NCBI RefSeq assembly: GCF_023343835.1
Contig: NC_064468.1
Location: 248,001 to 312,000, forward strand
Length of the DNA: 64,000 nucleotides
Direction: 5' to 3'
Origin: Lagopus muta
Taxonomy: Eukaryota > Chordata > Aves > Galliformes > Phasianidae
In this document: piece by piece, positions 34,585 to 47,237 of the stretch
Layout: each line of letters begins with the position of its first letter
Position numbering within the stretch: position 1 is the stretch's first letter
Notes under the pieces: model-generated
Database searches by the model: none
Told to the model about the DNA's origin: nothing
The model's input: the letters and a program-made list of their open reading frames with translations, nothing else
Position numbers and translations under genes: made by a program

Positions 34585-35139
34585 CAGGGACCCCACAGGG
34601 GCACACAGAGACGCCACAGGCACCTCATAGAGACACACACAGGCACATAGGGACCCCATAGGGACACGCAGGGACCCCATAGGGACCCCACAGGGACCAA
34701 GAGGGACACATAGGGACCCGATAGGGACACAGAGGGACACAGAGAGACCCCACAGAGACCCAAAAGGGACACAGAGAGACTCCATAGGGACCCATAGGGA
34801 CACAAAGGGGCACATAGGGACCCCACTGGGACTCAGAGAGACCCATTGGAGACTCCATAGAGGCCCCATAGGGACACGCAGGGACCCCATAGAGACCCAT
34901 TAGGGACCCCAGAGGGACACGTATGGACACACAGAGGCCACATAGAGACAGAGGGAGACCCCATAGGGACCCCATGGGGACAGAAAGAGACCCCGCAAGA
35001 CCCCATAGGGACACGTAGGGACCTCATAGGGACCACAGGGACACAGAGAAACCCATTGGAGACGCCATGGAGGCCCCATAGGAACACAGACGGCAGAGAG
35101 ACCCCATAGGGACCCCACATGGACACATAGGGACACCAT
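34585..35139 (+). repeat. 10/11-bp GGGAC minisatellite, unit 2
   Basis: Copy of 8721-9275 in the same position directly before the LTR. Confidence 0.9.
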
Positions 35140-35380
35140 TGTTGTCAGCAACTGTGAGACTGCGAGACCCCCCCCGCGGGGTGTGACGCGTTAGGCCCTC
35201 TCCCTGCTCTATGATAGATGGGTGGTTCGTGCCCTTAGGGGCGTAAACGAAGCACTTAGGCTATATAAGCTAGTGTATACGTGTAATAAACGCCATTTGC
35301 TGCTCATCACATTGGTGTCACCTCAGTAGTTGGCCCAGCTACGGTCTCCCAGGGAAGCGGAACGGGCGTTTACTGCAACA
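35140..35380 (+). repeat. 5' LTR, unit 2
   Basis: 241 bp, one substitution from the unit-1 5' LTR. TATA box and AATAAA conserved. Confidence 0.9.
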
Positions 35381-35605
35381 AGTGTTGACCCCGACCGCCG
35401 TGATACCTGGGGGTGAGTCAGCTGTTCTGTAGGATCCCACTGCAGAGCGGTAAATTCAAATCCGCGGAGTGGTGGAAGCCCAGGGACGGGGAGGAGTGCG
35501 CATTACTCCTTGTCAGGCAGGAGGCTCGGGAAAAGGAGCCAGGATCCCTCTGGCACTAGGGGAAACGGCAGGAGAAGGCCAGACATACGTTCGGCCAGAG
35601 GCGTT

Positions 35606-35962
35606 ATGGAAGCCGTCATAAAGGTGATTGTTCATGCATGCAAAATTTATTGCGGGAAAAATGTTCCTTCTAAGAAGGAGGTTTCAGCGACACTCTCGTT
35701 GCTGGAGAAGGAGGGGCTATTATCATCCCCTTCTGACTTACATGATCCTGATAATTGGGATTCATTTACTGCTGTGCTCTCACAGAGGGCAATGTCCACT
35801 CAAAAAGTTGCGGAGTTTAAAGTGTGGGGATTAATTTTGACAGCTCTTAGGAAAGCGAAAGAGGAGAAGATTGCAGGTGACCGTGCTAGGGATCTGCTGG
35901 GGTTAGGGCCGGGGGGGGTCTTGTCTCCCCTACAGGTTCGCTGGAGGGCAAGATGGCGCTGA
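35606..35962 (+). pseudogene. gag: gag remnant, matrix part (unit 2)
   Basis: Same 118-codon fragment as in unit 1, with a Tyr-to-His change. Shares the downstream frame break. Confidence 0.85.
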
Positions 35963-36993
35963 CTCCTTCGGCCCCACCAGAAACAACGAGCCTGGGGATA
36001 AAGAAGAACGAAGCGGAGCAGGAACAATCACACCATAAAGAGGAGGACCCACCTCCTTACCCGGCTTGCAGCTTATATCCTTCACTTAAGCCCTTCAAAG
36101 ATAAAGGGGGAGGGGGGCCTGCGGAGGAATGCGGTATAACTTCTGGCACAGTTGATAAGAGGGTCCTTGGAGAGGGAGAGATGTCTGGAGGAGTTGTGGT
36201 GCGACCTGTGGAATGCGGCAGCGGGGGCGGGACTCACCTACTGCCCGATTCCGCTTGCTACGGCGGCCACCCCCCGAGGGGCGTGGATTGTCCCGCGCCG
36301 CTTTGCTGTGGGGGGGGCGTTCCGACGGGGATGGCCCCGGGGTCCGCTCAGGAGGGGCGTGGTCCCATATCGACAGCTCCATGGGGCCCGCCTACCCTCA
36401 CTGATTGGGCTCGTGTGAGAGAAGACATACGGGCTGCAGATCCGGCAGGTACCGCGCTTACTCTCCCGGTGGTGGTAAAACCAGAGGGTGCAGCTTGGAC
36501 TCCTTTGGATTCCAAAGCGATTACTCGCCTCTCGGATTTAGTTAAAAGCAAAGGTCTGCATTCCCCTGTTACCATGGCAGCGGTGGAAGCTCTCATGGCT
36601 TCTAGTCTCTTGCCACACGATGTGGTGAACCTTATGCATGTTATTCTTGAGCCTGTACAATACACCCTGTGGTATGATGAATGGAATAGACTACTTCAAG
36701 CTGTGGTGGCTGCTGCCACCCGTGACCCCCACCATCCAGCCAACGGCCAGCGCAGAGGCGATAGAACTAATCTTGCACGTCTTCAGGGCCTGGCAGATGG
36801 AATGGTGGGATCCCCGGAGGGCAAAGCAACATTGCTTAGAGCAGGAGAGCTGGCAGCCGTTACAACTGCGGCCCTTCAAGCCCTGCGAGAATTGGCTAAG
36901 GTTGCGGAACCTGTGCTTCCGTGGGCAGACATCAAGCAGGGCCCCTCTGAGTCATTTTCTGACTTTGCGAATCCGTGCAGTGGAGGGATCTGA
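35953..36993 (+). pseudogene. gag: gag remnant, spacer and capsid N-terminal part (unit 2)
   Basis: 346-codon frame as in unit 1, with the PPPY motif retained. It has a Cys-to-Ser difference in the major homology region and ends at the same frame break. Confidence 0.8.
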
Positions 36994-37285
36994 TCTCCCA
37001 CGGGAGGTCCAATCCCCAGTCATAATGGATTGTCTTAAGCAGAAATCGTTGCCAGACATCCAGCAAATCATCAGAGCAGCGCCGGGAACTCTAACTACCC
37101 CAGGGGAGCTTATTAAGTATGTGTTAGATCATCAGAGGGCCACACCATTAACTTATGAGGGACTAGCAGCCGCCATGCAGGGAATGGCCGCTTCGGTTAG
37201 TTCTGCGGTTAAGACCACGGTGATGTCAGCTACTCGGGTCGGGGAAGAAAGGGATAAAGGCCCGTGCTTTAAGTGTAGGCATTAG
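36971..37285 (+). pseudogene. gag: gag remnant, capsid C-terminal part (unit 2)
   Basis: Third-frame continuation ending in the first nucleocapsid zinc knuckle, as in unit 1. Confidence 0.8.
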
Positions 37286-38159
37286 AATGGGTTCCCTTCA
37301 TGGACAGGTGGCCAGATTGAGGCCTGGAGAACAAGCAATTCCATACAGCGGGTTTGTGAGAGCAATGCTCTCAAGGCTTGAGACATCTGCCTTGATACTG
37401 AACAGACGTTTGTTATTTTTGAAGTACGTTCCAACAGGTACCTGAGACAATGTTGGTATATATTGGGCATAGGTAGTGCCACTAGAGCTATCAGCAATCA
37501 CTCTAATCAGTAATCTCTAATCTCTTTGTCTATAACTTCACCAGTATCGTAGGCTTTAATTGTTAAGTGTCGGTAACATCACATCAGTTCTTGCAGGCTA
37601 ACTACACGGTGATTCAAGACCTATCACCTACTCCAAGTGGAATGAATTTCGCTTTGGTAAGGAAGCTTCTGCAACATGAGGGTTTGTACCAACTGCTAAA
37701 ACGCGTCAGAGATAATGGACAGAAAACCTTGATCACTGTTCACCACGACACAAGAGGGAGACATCACATCTGAGAGCAAAGAAGGACGGAGAACACCACT
37801 GACGGGAAGTGCTTCTGAGATGGTCCATCAAAGCGACGGGAATGTTTAACTCTGCTTAACTATTCTATATTCGGTTATAGTTGCACTAAGTCTAATATTA
37901 ACACGCTTCATACTTATGGGTATATTACATATATAAGTATGGTTGAAGACATTAGGATAATTAAGTTAGGAGGTTGTCATTAGGTTAATAGGTTATAGAG
38001 TTATTAGGGTAGGATTATTTTGCGAATCGGGATGTAACGGGGCAAAGCTTAACCGAGAGGACAATGGCATGTATAGGCGCAGTGCGGGGATTTTGGGGTG
38101 TACGGGTTAGGGTCCTCTTGAGTTGTAGTAGACTTTCTTGAGCATGGAGAGGGGGGAGA

Positions 38160-38399
38160 TGTTGTCAGCAACTGCGAGGCTGCGAGACCCCCCCGCGGGG
38201 TGTGACGCGTTAGGCCCTCTCCCTGCTCTATGATAGATGGGTGGTTCGTGCCCTTAGGGGCATAAACGAAGCACTTAGGCTATATAAGCTAGTGAATACG
38301 TGTAATAAACGCCATTTGCTGCTCATCACAGTGGTGTCACCTCAGTAACTGGCCAAGCTGCAGTCTCCCCGGGGAGCAGAACGGGCGCATACTGCAACA
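38160..38399 (+). repeat. 3' LTR, unit 2
   Basis: 240 bp and indistinguishable by eye from the unit-1 3' LTR. It lies 2.1 kb upstream of the gene A copy. Confidence 0.9.
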
Positions 38400-40095
38400 C
38401 ATGGGGACCCGTAGGGGGCGTTCGCAACCCATTAGGATACATAGGGCGCCATGGGGACCCATAGGGTGCCTTAAGGAGCCACTAGCATACCATAGGTTGC
38501 CATGGAGACCCATTAGGATCCATAGGGTGCCACGGGGACTCTAGGGTGCCTTAGGTACCCAATAGTATCCATTGGATGCCTTAGGGACCCACTATGATCC
38601 ACAGGGTGCCATAAGGTCCCATAAGGATCCTCAGGGTGCCTTAGGAGCATTAGGACCCATCAGGCGCCTTAGGACCTCTAGGGTGCCTTAGGGAATTGTT
38701 TGGATTTATAGGGTGCCACAGGGAAATGTAGGGTGCCTTAGGGAACCACTAGGATCCATAGGGTGTAATGGGGACCCTTAGGGTGCTTTAGGGTCCCATT
38801 AGGATCCACAGGGTGCCATGGGGACCTGTAGGGTGCCTTAGGGAGCCATTAGGATCCATGGGGTGCCAAGGGAACCTATTAGGATCCTTAGGGTGCATAG
38901 GAACCCATAGAATGCCTTGGGGACCTATTAGCATCCGTAGGCTGCCATGGGGACCCGAAGGGGGCGTTCGCAACCCATTAGGATCCATAGGATGCCATGG
39001 GGACACATAGGGTGCCTTAGGCAGCCACTAGCATACCATAGGGTGCCATGGAGGCCCATTAGGATCCATAGGGTGCCTTAGGGATCCGTAGGATGCCTTA
39101 GGGACCCATTAGGATCCATAGGGTGCCACGGGGACTCGTAGGGTGCCTCAGGGACCCCTTAGGATTCATAGGGTGCCATAGGAACACACAGGGTGCTTTA
39201 GGGACCCATTAGGTTCCATAGGGTGCCATGGGGACCCTTTAGGATCCATAGGGTGCCTTAGGGACCCACTGGGACCCACAGGGTGCGCTAGGGACCATTA
39301 GGATCCCTAGGGTGCTTCAGGACCCCTAGGGTGCCTTAGGGACCCATTAGGATTCATAGGGTGCTATGGTGACCCATTAGGATTCATACGGTTCCAGGGG
39401 AACCGGTTAGGATCAATATGGTGCCATGGTGACCCATAGGGTGTCTTAGGGACCCACTAGGATTCATAGGGTGCCATGGGGATCCATTAGAATCCATGGG
39501 GTGCCATGGGGACTTCTAGGGTGCCTTAGGGAACTATTACGATCCATAGGGTGCCATAGGGACCCACTAGGATCCATAGGGTGCCATAGGGACCCATTCG
39601 GATCCATAGGGTGCCATGGGGACCCACTAGGATCCATAGGGTGCCATAGGGTCCCATTAGGATCCTCAGGGTGCCGTATGGACCATTAGAATCCGTAGGG
39701 TGCTATGGGGACCGTAGGGTGACTTAGAGACCTATTAGGACCCTTAGGGTGCCATGGGGACCCATAGGGATCCATAGGGTGTCTTAGGGACCCTTTAGCA
39801 TCCATAGGGTGCCAGGGGAACCTGTTAGGACCCATAGGGTGCCACGGGGGCCCATTGGGTGTTTTAGAGAACCATTAGGATCCATAGGGTGCCAGGGAAA
39901 CCCATAGGGTGCTTTAGGGACCCATTAGGATCCTTAGGGTACCAGGGGGACCCATTAGGATCCATAGAGTGCTATGGGGACCTGTAGGGTGCCTTAGGGA
40001 TGCATTAGGATTTATAGGGTGCCATGCGGACCTACGAGGCTCCCTAGTCCACTCTTGCTTGGGTGCCATAAGTATCCATAGGGTGCCATGGGGAC
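38400..40095 (-). repeat. Inverted satellite block, unit 2
   Basis: Copy of 12538-14203, but 30 bp (three modules) longer. The extra modules are near 39558-39587. Confidence 0.92.
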
Positions 40096-40262
40096 CCGTA
40101 GAGGCCGCACCTCGAACGCTGTGTTCAGTTTTGGGCCCCTGACTGCAGGAAAGATGTTGAGGCCCCAGTGTGCAGAGAAGGGCAACGAAAGTGGTGAGGG
40201 GTCTGGAGCACAGGGCTGCTGAGGATGCCGATGGCATGGCGAGCAGAGGAACGAAGGGAGAG
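40096..40262 (+). mobile_element. CR1: CR1 fragment, sense (unit 2)
   Basis: Copy of 14204-14370. Confidence 0.75.
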
Positions 40263-40361
40263 CAGGCAGAGGGGGGCCGGCACTCCCAGCCGGGCCGGGC
40301 AGCAGCTGCCGCCGCCAGCATCACAATGGGCAGCGGCCAGCACCAGCCGCGCCGTCATGGC

Positions 40362-40408
40362 GTCGCCGCGACAACGTTTGTGACACAGGCGCCCAGGGGG
40401 GTATAAAG
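40362..40408 (+). promoter_or_regulatory. Gene A core promoter, unit 2
   Basis: X-box-like site at 40362-40375 and TATAAAG at 40402-40408, identical to unit 1. One G-to-A change lies just upstream of the site. Confidence 0.65.
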
Positions 40409-40486
40409 GCGGAGCGCGGCAGCGGGTCCCGCATCCTGGAGGAGCATCTGTCCGAGAGCAGACGCGTCCGCAGGAGGAGCTCCAGC

Positions 40487-43400
40487 ATGGCTGGCGCGAA
40501 CGAGGAGCGAGCCGCCGGCACGAGGCGGAACAGGAGGAGCGAGGCCGGCCCCGCAGCGGGGCGCGCCTCCAGACCCATGGACACGAACAGCAAAGGTGTG
40601 CAGGGCCGCGGCCAGCTTGGAGCGGGGCTGCGGCCGCCCTTGGTGCAGAGACGGCGCATCGCTCTGCCGCCTCGCTCCCGCCTGGCAGCCGGAGGGGCGC
40701 CGGGCAGCGGCGGATCGGAGCGTGACCTGCTTTTCCTCTGTCCTGCAGTGCGAGTCGCCGTCTGGGACGCGGTGGCCGCCTACGTCCGGGAGCAGCTCGT
40801 GGCACACAGGGTGCGTTGGCCGGCGGTTCCTCCTCTCCCCGTCCGGCCTGGGCTTCCTCTGAGGCTTCCCCTGCATACGCAGTGGGAGACTCCCCCCGCA
40901 CTTCTCTCCTGGGCGTCCCACGGGCTCCCTGCAGACGCACGATCCCTCGTGCCGGGCGCTGTCGGATCTTGGGGCCGATGCCACTCTCTGGAAGCCTCTG
41001 GATCCCGCGAGGCCGCTTCCACCCCGCCTGCTGTGCCGCATCTGGGAGGGCGAGGGGCAGGAGAGCGCCGTGCGGCCCTTCCCAAAGCCGTTCCCACGCC
41101 CCGGCTCGTGCCTCTGAGCGGCGGCAGAGGCTCCTGAGCTCTGTCCCTGCGTCGGAGCCCCTGCGCCTCTTCCCCCTGGCCGGCCCGTAACCCTTCTGCC
41201 CTGCTTTTCTCTTCCGCCCACAGGGGGTCTGGATTCCCACCTTCGGCTCCTTTGACACCGTCTCCAAAGACGTCTGGACCGAGGACGGGACCGTGACTCT
41301 GCGGTGGCCCGTGTTCCACCTGGCCGCCAACCTCATGGCCACGCACCACCTCAAGGCCCGCAGGGAGCCCCTGCCAGGTAGGAGGGGGGATTCCGCTGCT
41401 TCCGGCTGCGTGGACGGGGCCGACGGCCACCACCTCTGTGCCCACCAGCAAAGCTCCCCCTCTGAGGAGCCTGTCCAAACGCGGGGCCGTTCCGGCTGAG
41501 GTCCACCAGCAGCTCTTCTAGGGAAGCGCCTGTGGGAAACCAACCCTGCCGTCAATTCTGTCCCTCACATCTTTCAGTGCACAGGAAGTTGGAGCCGCTG
41601 AGATACAGCAGAGTGGCCGCAGGCGCCGCCGTGAGCTGGGAGAGCGTGAAGACCGGCATCCAGAGCACCGTGTCCATGCTCTCCGGCTGCCTGCGGGACG
41701 GGCAGAACGTGGCCGTCGTGCTGAAGGACATCGGCGTGCTGCTCATAGACGGGCTGACGTTCCACATGAGATTCTACTACAGCTTCCTGGAGCAGCTGTC
41801 TGGGAAAGAGGAGCTCAGCAGAGCTGCTCTCAAGGTGAGCCGCCGTTTCTGCGCGGCCCAGGCGGAGCCGCGACCTCGCGGTGCCCGCATGCGGCCCACC
41901 AGGAGCTGCCGGCCGCTCGGGCCGTGCGAGTGCCGAGCTGCTGCCGGCTCTCCCTGCCTCGGGCTCCCCGCATCCCCGGCGCCTCAGCCGTGACCAGGAC
42001 GTCCCACCTCCTCCCTGTTTCTCCCCCACAGGCCCCCTGGCTGCTGAACGCGGTGGTGTCCCCGGCGGCACCGGTGGCCTCCCTGGCGCTCTCCGGCTGC
42101 CTCGTCGTCTTTCCCATGTGAGTGCATTGGTGGCTGTGGCTGCTGCCTGGTGCGGCCGCTCGGCTCTCGTTGCGCAGCGCTTGTTCCTCATGTCCGTGCC
42201 CATCCTGCCCGTGAGCGTGTGTCGTGGGATCGCAGACTGAGCTGGGCTGGGCGGAACCCCAAAAGGCACTTCGCCCACCCCCCTGCGGGGAACAGGGACC
42301 CCAGAGGAGGTTGCTCTGAGCCTGGTCCAGCAGGCCTCGACTGCCCGTCTGGGCGTCCACCAGCTCTCTGGGCAAGATGCTGCGGTGCCTCGCCGCCCTT
42401 CTGTCCAGCGCTCCTTCCTTACGTCCGACCCAAACCTTCCCTCCTGCCCTTGGAAGCTATTTCCCCTGCCCCCATCCCGATGAACCCTGCTCGAGGCTTT
42501 AGAAAGCAGCGTGCTGCACGCAGCGTGACAACATGCCTGGGAGCAGACGGCCAGAGAGCAGCAAGGAGCGCTGGAGCGCTGCGTCACACCGCTCCGTCTT
42601 CTCCTCTCGCGCAGGTGTCACATGGAGTTGGTGCCCAAAGCACCGCCCACAACGCGCCGCAAGGCCTCAGCGAGCCTCTCTGGTCGGGAGAAAACAAAGC
42701 AAGACGACGCTTTGCCACCTCTCCCACCTCTCGACCAGGGCAAGACAGGTAAAGCAGCCACCGGCTCCTTCCCGTGGCACGGGCAGCCAAGCGGAGCTGG
42801 GAAATGCCCCGCTGACCATCAGCCCAGGGCTCTGATGGCGGCACAGCTTCCCGCCAGCTCAGCACGGCCCCGAAGCCATCGGCCCCCGGCCCCTTCCCAT
42901 CAGTGACTGCCGGCCTCTCCCAAACGAAGGCGCTGGCTGTGCCGTGCCCCCTGCCCCGGCTTGGCCCGGGCGGATCTCAGGCCCTGCCCTCCCCCGACGG
43001 AAGGATCCGGCCCCCAAAAGTCACCCCGCCACCTCGTCGTCGCCCCCCGGCTCCTCTTTCCCAAAGCCGACGCCTCCCCTTCCCCATTGCAGTGAGATTT
43101 GCTGCCCGGCCGACCTTCATCAAGCGGCTGAGCTCGGACAGCATGGATGGAGAACGGCTCCGGCGGATCAGGAGCTTGCTGCTGAAGAAGAGCTCCAAGG
43201 CCAGGTGAGGCTGGAGGCTCCGGGCTGCCGTGCGCACAGGGGCGACCCGACGAGAGCCCATTCCCCAGCCCCAAAGGGTCCCTGTTGGTGGGGATGAGGA
43301 CCGGGACCCCCCGGCTCACAGGGCCGCCCCTCTGCGCGTCTCGGGAGCCACAGGGCAGCCGGCGAGCAGCCTGTGGGCAGGGCTATGTTGCGGCCCAGGC

Positions 43401-44071
43401 TCCCGGCTCAGGCTGGCGGCGTGCGGCCCAAAGCCATCGACCACTCACGCGGCCCCCTCCCGCTCTGTCCTTCCAGTCTGCTGCCACCGATCCGGCCGCT
43501 GCCCGAAGCCCAGGAGCAGCCGGTGAGCTGCCAGCCGCAGGGGGAGGCAGAAACGTGGAGCCAGGAAGAGCTGCGCCGAGCACCGGGAGGCAAACACGTG
43601 AGATTCCCCGAGGAACTGGAAGCAGGAAAAGCCCATCGTGCGGGTGCGGCGCGAATCCTGCCGGTGGCCAAGCACTCGCCCTCTCAGATCACCTTGAGGA
43701 CAGCAGCGTTCCAAGGAGGTTCCCGAAGATCTGCCTCCAGGGCTGCGTTCACAGAGCCGCACGGCAGAGCATCCAGGCTCCCGCTGACGTGTGACTCGGT
43801 GTGGCTCCTCAGGCAGAGGGTGAGGAAGAAGAGGGCGGCGCAGGAAGCGCTGGAGCGGGCGGCAGCATCAGCGCCTCGTGCGGAGCCCAGGCTGCCCGAG
43901 GAGCCTCCCGTCCGCCGCTCTGGATCGCTGCCGCCCATACGGGAAGAAACGGAGGCTCCCGAGAGTCAGGCTGCGCAGAGCGAGGCCCCCCCCCACAGGA
44001 GGTGCCCCACGCTGGCCATGCTGATGCGGGCATGGTGCGCCCAGTGCAGAGGCCGCAGAACAGAGGCGTGA
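40487..44071 (+). CDS. CCDC81-like: Gene A: CCDC81-like HU-domain protein, unit 2
   Basis: Exons 40487-40595, 40749-40810, 41224-41377, 41578-41834, 42032-42117, 42615-42748, 43093-43204 and 43477-44071. All splice sites and phases are preserved, giving 502 residues. By eye exons 1-5, which hold both HU domains, are unchanged from unit 1. The tail has three replacements: Arg to Lys in exon 7, and Met to Arg and Arg to His in exon 8. There is one silent change in exon 6. Intron 3 has lost one G, which is harmless to the frame. Both copies therefore look functional. Confidence 0.85.
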
Positions 44072-44390
44072 ATCCCAGCCGCAGCGCATCTCCGACGCAA
44101 GCGGGCTGCCCAGGGCCCCGTCCGACCCGGCCTCCAGGGACGGGGCACCCGCAGCCTCTCTGGGCGTTCGGTTCCCGCAGCTCTGCGCACAGCGATCCGA
44201 CCCGACATCCCATCTTCCACTCGGCACCACTTCCCTTGGCTGACCATCAGCCACGCCATCAGAGCCGACTCCCCTCCCGTCCGCAGGCTCCCTTTCGGGA
44301 TGGAAGGCTGCGACGCCGTCACCCCGCAGCCTTCCCTTCTGCAGACCAACCGAGGAGACCTGGAGCGAAATGTCGAGGGGCAGAACCATC

Positions 44391-44396
44391 AATAAA
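44391..44396 (+). terminator. Poly(A) signal of gene A, unit 2
   Basis: AATAAA, same spacing from the stop as in unit 1. Confidence 0.8.
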
Positions 44397-44510
44397 CATC
44401 CTTTCAACATCCCCACACTGCCTGCGATGGCGTCACTGCGTCTGTTTGCGCCGGTGGAGGGAGAAAGCATTGCGGGAGGGCATCAGAGCGTCCATCAGAG
44501 CCTGTGGGCA

Positions 44511-44771
44511 GACATGGGACCCCACAGAGACCCCCTAGGGACAAAGAGGGAGACATAGAGACCCAACAGGGACACAGAGAGACCCCACAGGGACAGCATA
44601 GGGACAGACAGGGACCCCATAGGGACCCCATAGGGATACATAGAGACATCAAAGGGACACATAGGGACCCAGTAGGGACACAGAGAAATCATATGGAGAC
44701 CCCACAGGGACACACAGGGACACAGAGAGCCCCCATAGGGAAAGACACCCATAGAGACCCCATAGGCAGAC
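44511..44771 (+). repeat. GGGAC minisatellite, unit 2
   Basis: Copy of 18620-18880. Confidence 0.88.
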
Positions 44772-45492
44772 AACCAGGCTGCCGCTTCGGGCACGGCAGC
44801 CAGGCGGGATCTGCTCCGGCAGGGCGGCCTGGGCCTCGCACTGCCTTCCTGAGCGGGCAGCCGGCTCCTAGCCTGGCCGGGTGGCTGCTGGCCTGTCCGG
44901 GCTACCCAGGCCAGCCGGCTCTTGCCTGCCACGGTCCCCCGGCCGGCCCGGAGGGCTCCAGAAGAGCAGAGCTACACGGGCCGGCCGGCCACCGCCTTTC
45001 GCCTGGCTGCGCTGCCCTGAGCGGCCCGCCGGCTTCCGGCCTGGCCCAGCTGGCTGCCAGGAGGCTTCGGGCCTCCTAAGGGTTCCCCAGGTCAGCGCTT
45101 TGAGGGCTGCTTCGGCCCGGTTCTGCGACCTGCGGGGCGGAGGGACGTCGCAGAATCCGCGCCTCCGGAAAAAGGGGACCCCAACAGAATGAAAAGCAGC
45201 GGCAACGGCCTGAGGAGAAGCCAAGGGATTGCTCAGAACGCCAGGTAACACGCCGCCATGCAGCGTCATGAGAATTGGCAGCCGCGAGTCCAATGGAACG
45301 GGAGAACGTCCGACAGGACAGGCCTCACCATGAGGCACAGCGCAGCTGAGCAGCAGGGAGACGAAGAAGAGCCGACGAAGAAGAGCGGGCGAAGAAGAGC
45401 ACGGGGTGACCTGCAGGAGCTCTGCTGCCTCCGTGAGCACAGAGTGCCCTGGGAACGCAGCTCTGCTCCTGCTCTGCAGCTCTGCTTCTCCT
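44772..45492. other. GC-rich spacer, unit 2
   Basis: Copy of 18881-19601. No supported gene. Confidence 0.45.
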
Positions 45493-46111
45493 CTGGGGTC
45501 CCGATGGGGGATCTAGGGGGTCTTTATGCGTCTCTATGGGGCTCCCTGTGTCCCTATGGGTCCCTGTGGGTCCCTATCGGATCTCTATGGGGTCCCTGTG
45601 GGTTGTCTGTTTGTCACTATGGGGTCTCTCTGTGTCCCTACAGGAACCCTATGGGGTCTCTCTGGGGTCCCTATGGGGTCTCTATGGGTTCTTTATGTGT
45701 CTCTATGGGGCTCGATGTGTCCCTATGGGGTCCCTATGGGGTCTCTCTGTGTCCCTATGGGGTCCCCATGTTTCCCTATGGGGTCCTCCTGTGGGTCCCT
45801 GTATTTTCCTATGGGGTCCCTATGCTATGGGGTCTGTCTGTGTCCCTGTGTGTCCCTTGGGGTCCCTATGGGGTCCCTATGGGGACTCTATGGGACCCCT
45901 AAGGTTTGTCCCTTTGTCCCTCTGGGATCCCTATGTGTCACTGTGTGTCCCTTTGGGTCCCTATTGGGTCTCTATGGGGCTCCATGTGTCCCTATGTGTA
46001 CCTTTGGGGTCCCTATTTGTCCCTAGGTGTCCCTATGGGAACTCTATGGGGTCCCTATGGGTTGTCCGTGTGTCCCTATTGGGTCTCTCTGTGTTCCTAT
46101 GGGGTCTCTCC
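45493..46111 (-). repeat. CTATGGGGTCC minisatellite, unit 2
   Basis: Copy of 19602-20220, in inverted orientation relative to 44511-44771. Confidence 0.9.
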
Positions 46112-46121
46112 TCCCTCACAG

Positions 46122-46286
46122 GCAGCCGTTCCCCCTCCTGTTTATACACTTCCTTCAACCACTGCAAGGCCACCATGAGGTCTCCCTGGAGCCTTGTCTT
46201 CTCCAAGCTAAACAAGCCCAGCTCCCTCAGCCTTTCCTCGTAGCAGAGGTGCTTCAGCCCTCCTATCATCTTAGAGGTGATGCTGC
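46122..46286 (-). mobile_element. CR1: CR1 fragment, antisense (unit 2)
   Basis: Copy of 20231-20395, with three or four substitutions. Confidence 0.88.
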
Positions 46287-46658
46287 ATATCAGTGTGCAT
46301 TGCACGAGGGTGTGTGCAGGGTGTTTGCACGTGAATGTCACTTTTGCACGTGTTTGTGTGTGTGTGCACGGCTGTGTGCAGGGCTGCAGCTGCGCTCCTG
46401 TCTTCATGCGTGTTGCTGTGCAAAGGGGTGGGTTTGCACACGGGTGTGTGTGTGCGCAAACACGGGGCTGTGCATCGAGGTCTTTGCACAAGGCTGTGTG
46501 GTTTTGCACACGGTTGTGTGCACACGGATGGAGTGTGCACACAGGGCCGTGCGAGGATGTGCTTGTGCGTGTGGATGCACAGCGGTGTGTGCAGGGAAGT
46601 CCTTGCACGTGGGTGTGCGGTTCTGCACAGGGCTGTGCACACAGAGCTGCGTGCAAGG
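46287..46658. repeat. TGCAC/TG-rich repeat, unit 2
   Basis: Copy of 20396-20765. The TG run near 46350 differs slightly in length and sequence, as expected for an unstable dinucleotide tract. Confidence 0.75.
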
Positions 46659-47135
46659 GAGCAGCGGAGGTTCCTGGGAACAGGAGATGCCTGGGAGAGG
46701 CAGAACTCACACCAGAGTGCCGGAGAGCACAGGGCCGGGAAGCACAGCTCCGCAGCACTGCGCTGTGCACAGCAGCCTGCAGGATGGCACCGACGGAACC
46801 AGGACACGGCGTCACACCAGGCGCTGCAAAGGAAAAGCTCCATCGCAGCCCACACAGGGACAGGCAGGCAGGCGCTGGGGAGGGCTGCACGACAGAGGGG
46901 CGCCTTCTGAGCGCCACGACCTGGAGCGCTGTCTGTGAGCAGAGCAGTGCCGGGATGGCAGCGTGGCGGTCCTAAGTGCAGAGATGCTGCTCTGGACCAA
47001 CAGCCCAGAGGAAACGCCGTCCTTTTGGGGAACTTGGCTCATTGTACACTCAGCATAAAGCAAAAAGTACTCAGCGCTGCCCTGGGAAACTCAGCAATCT
47101 CTACGGCATCGTTCTCTGAGTTAGCATGCCATGTT

Positions 47136-47141
47136 TTTATT
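47136..47141 (-). terminator. Poly(A) signal of gene B, unit 2
   Basis: AATAAA on the - strand, same spacing as in unit 1. Confidence 0.8.
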
Positions 47142-47237
47142 GACTACAACCAAAGTTGGAGTGCCGAGTTGGGCGGCACTCGGAGCGCTGCCCTGCAACG
47201 CCGCGCACTGCAGCGCTGCCTGCTGATGCTCCTCCTC

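Larger units (their letters stand above)
35140..38399 (+). mobile_element. Gag-only endogenous retroviral element, unit 2
   Basis: 3260 bp with the same architecture and the same frame breaks as unit 1: 5' LTR 35140-35380, gag remnants 35606-37285, 3' LTR 38160-38399 preceded by the polypurine tract. Small private differences (a two-base deletion near 37861, and one codon change each in the matrix and capsid parts) show that the copies have aged separately for a short time. Confidence 0.85.

Noticed and set aside
33225..34826. 533-codon minus-strand ORF (464 codons in unit 3)
   Set aside because: It runs through antisense CR1, the CpG island and minisatellite. In unit 1 one base breaks it into pieces, and composition follows GC content. 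No domain is visible.
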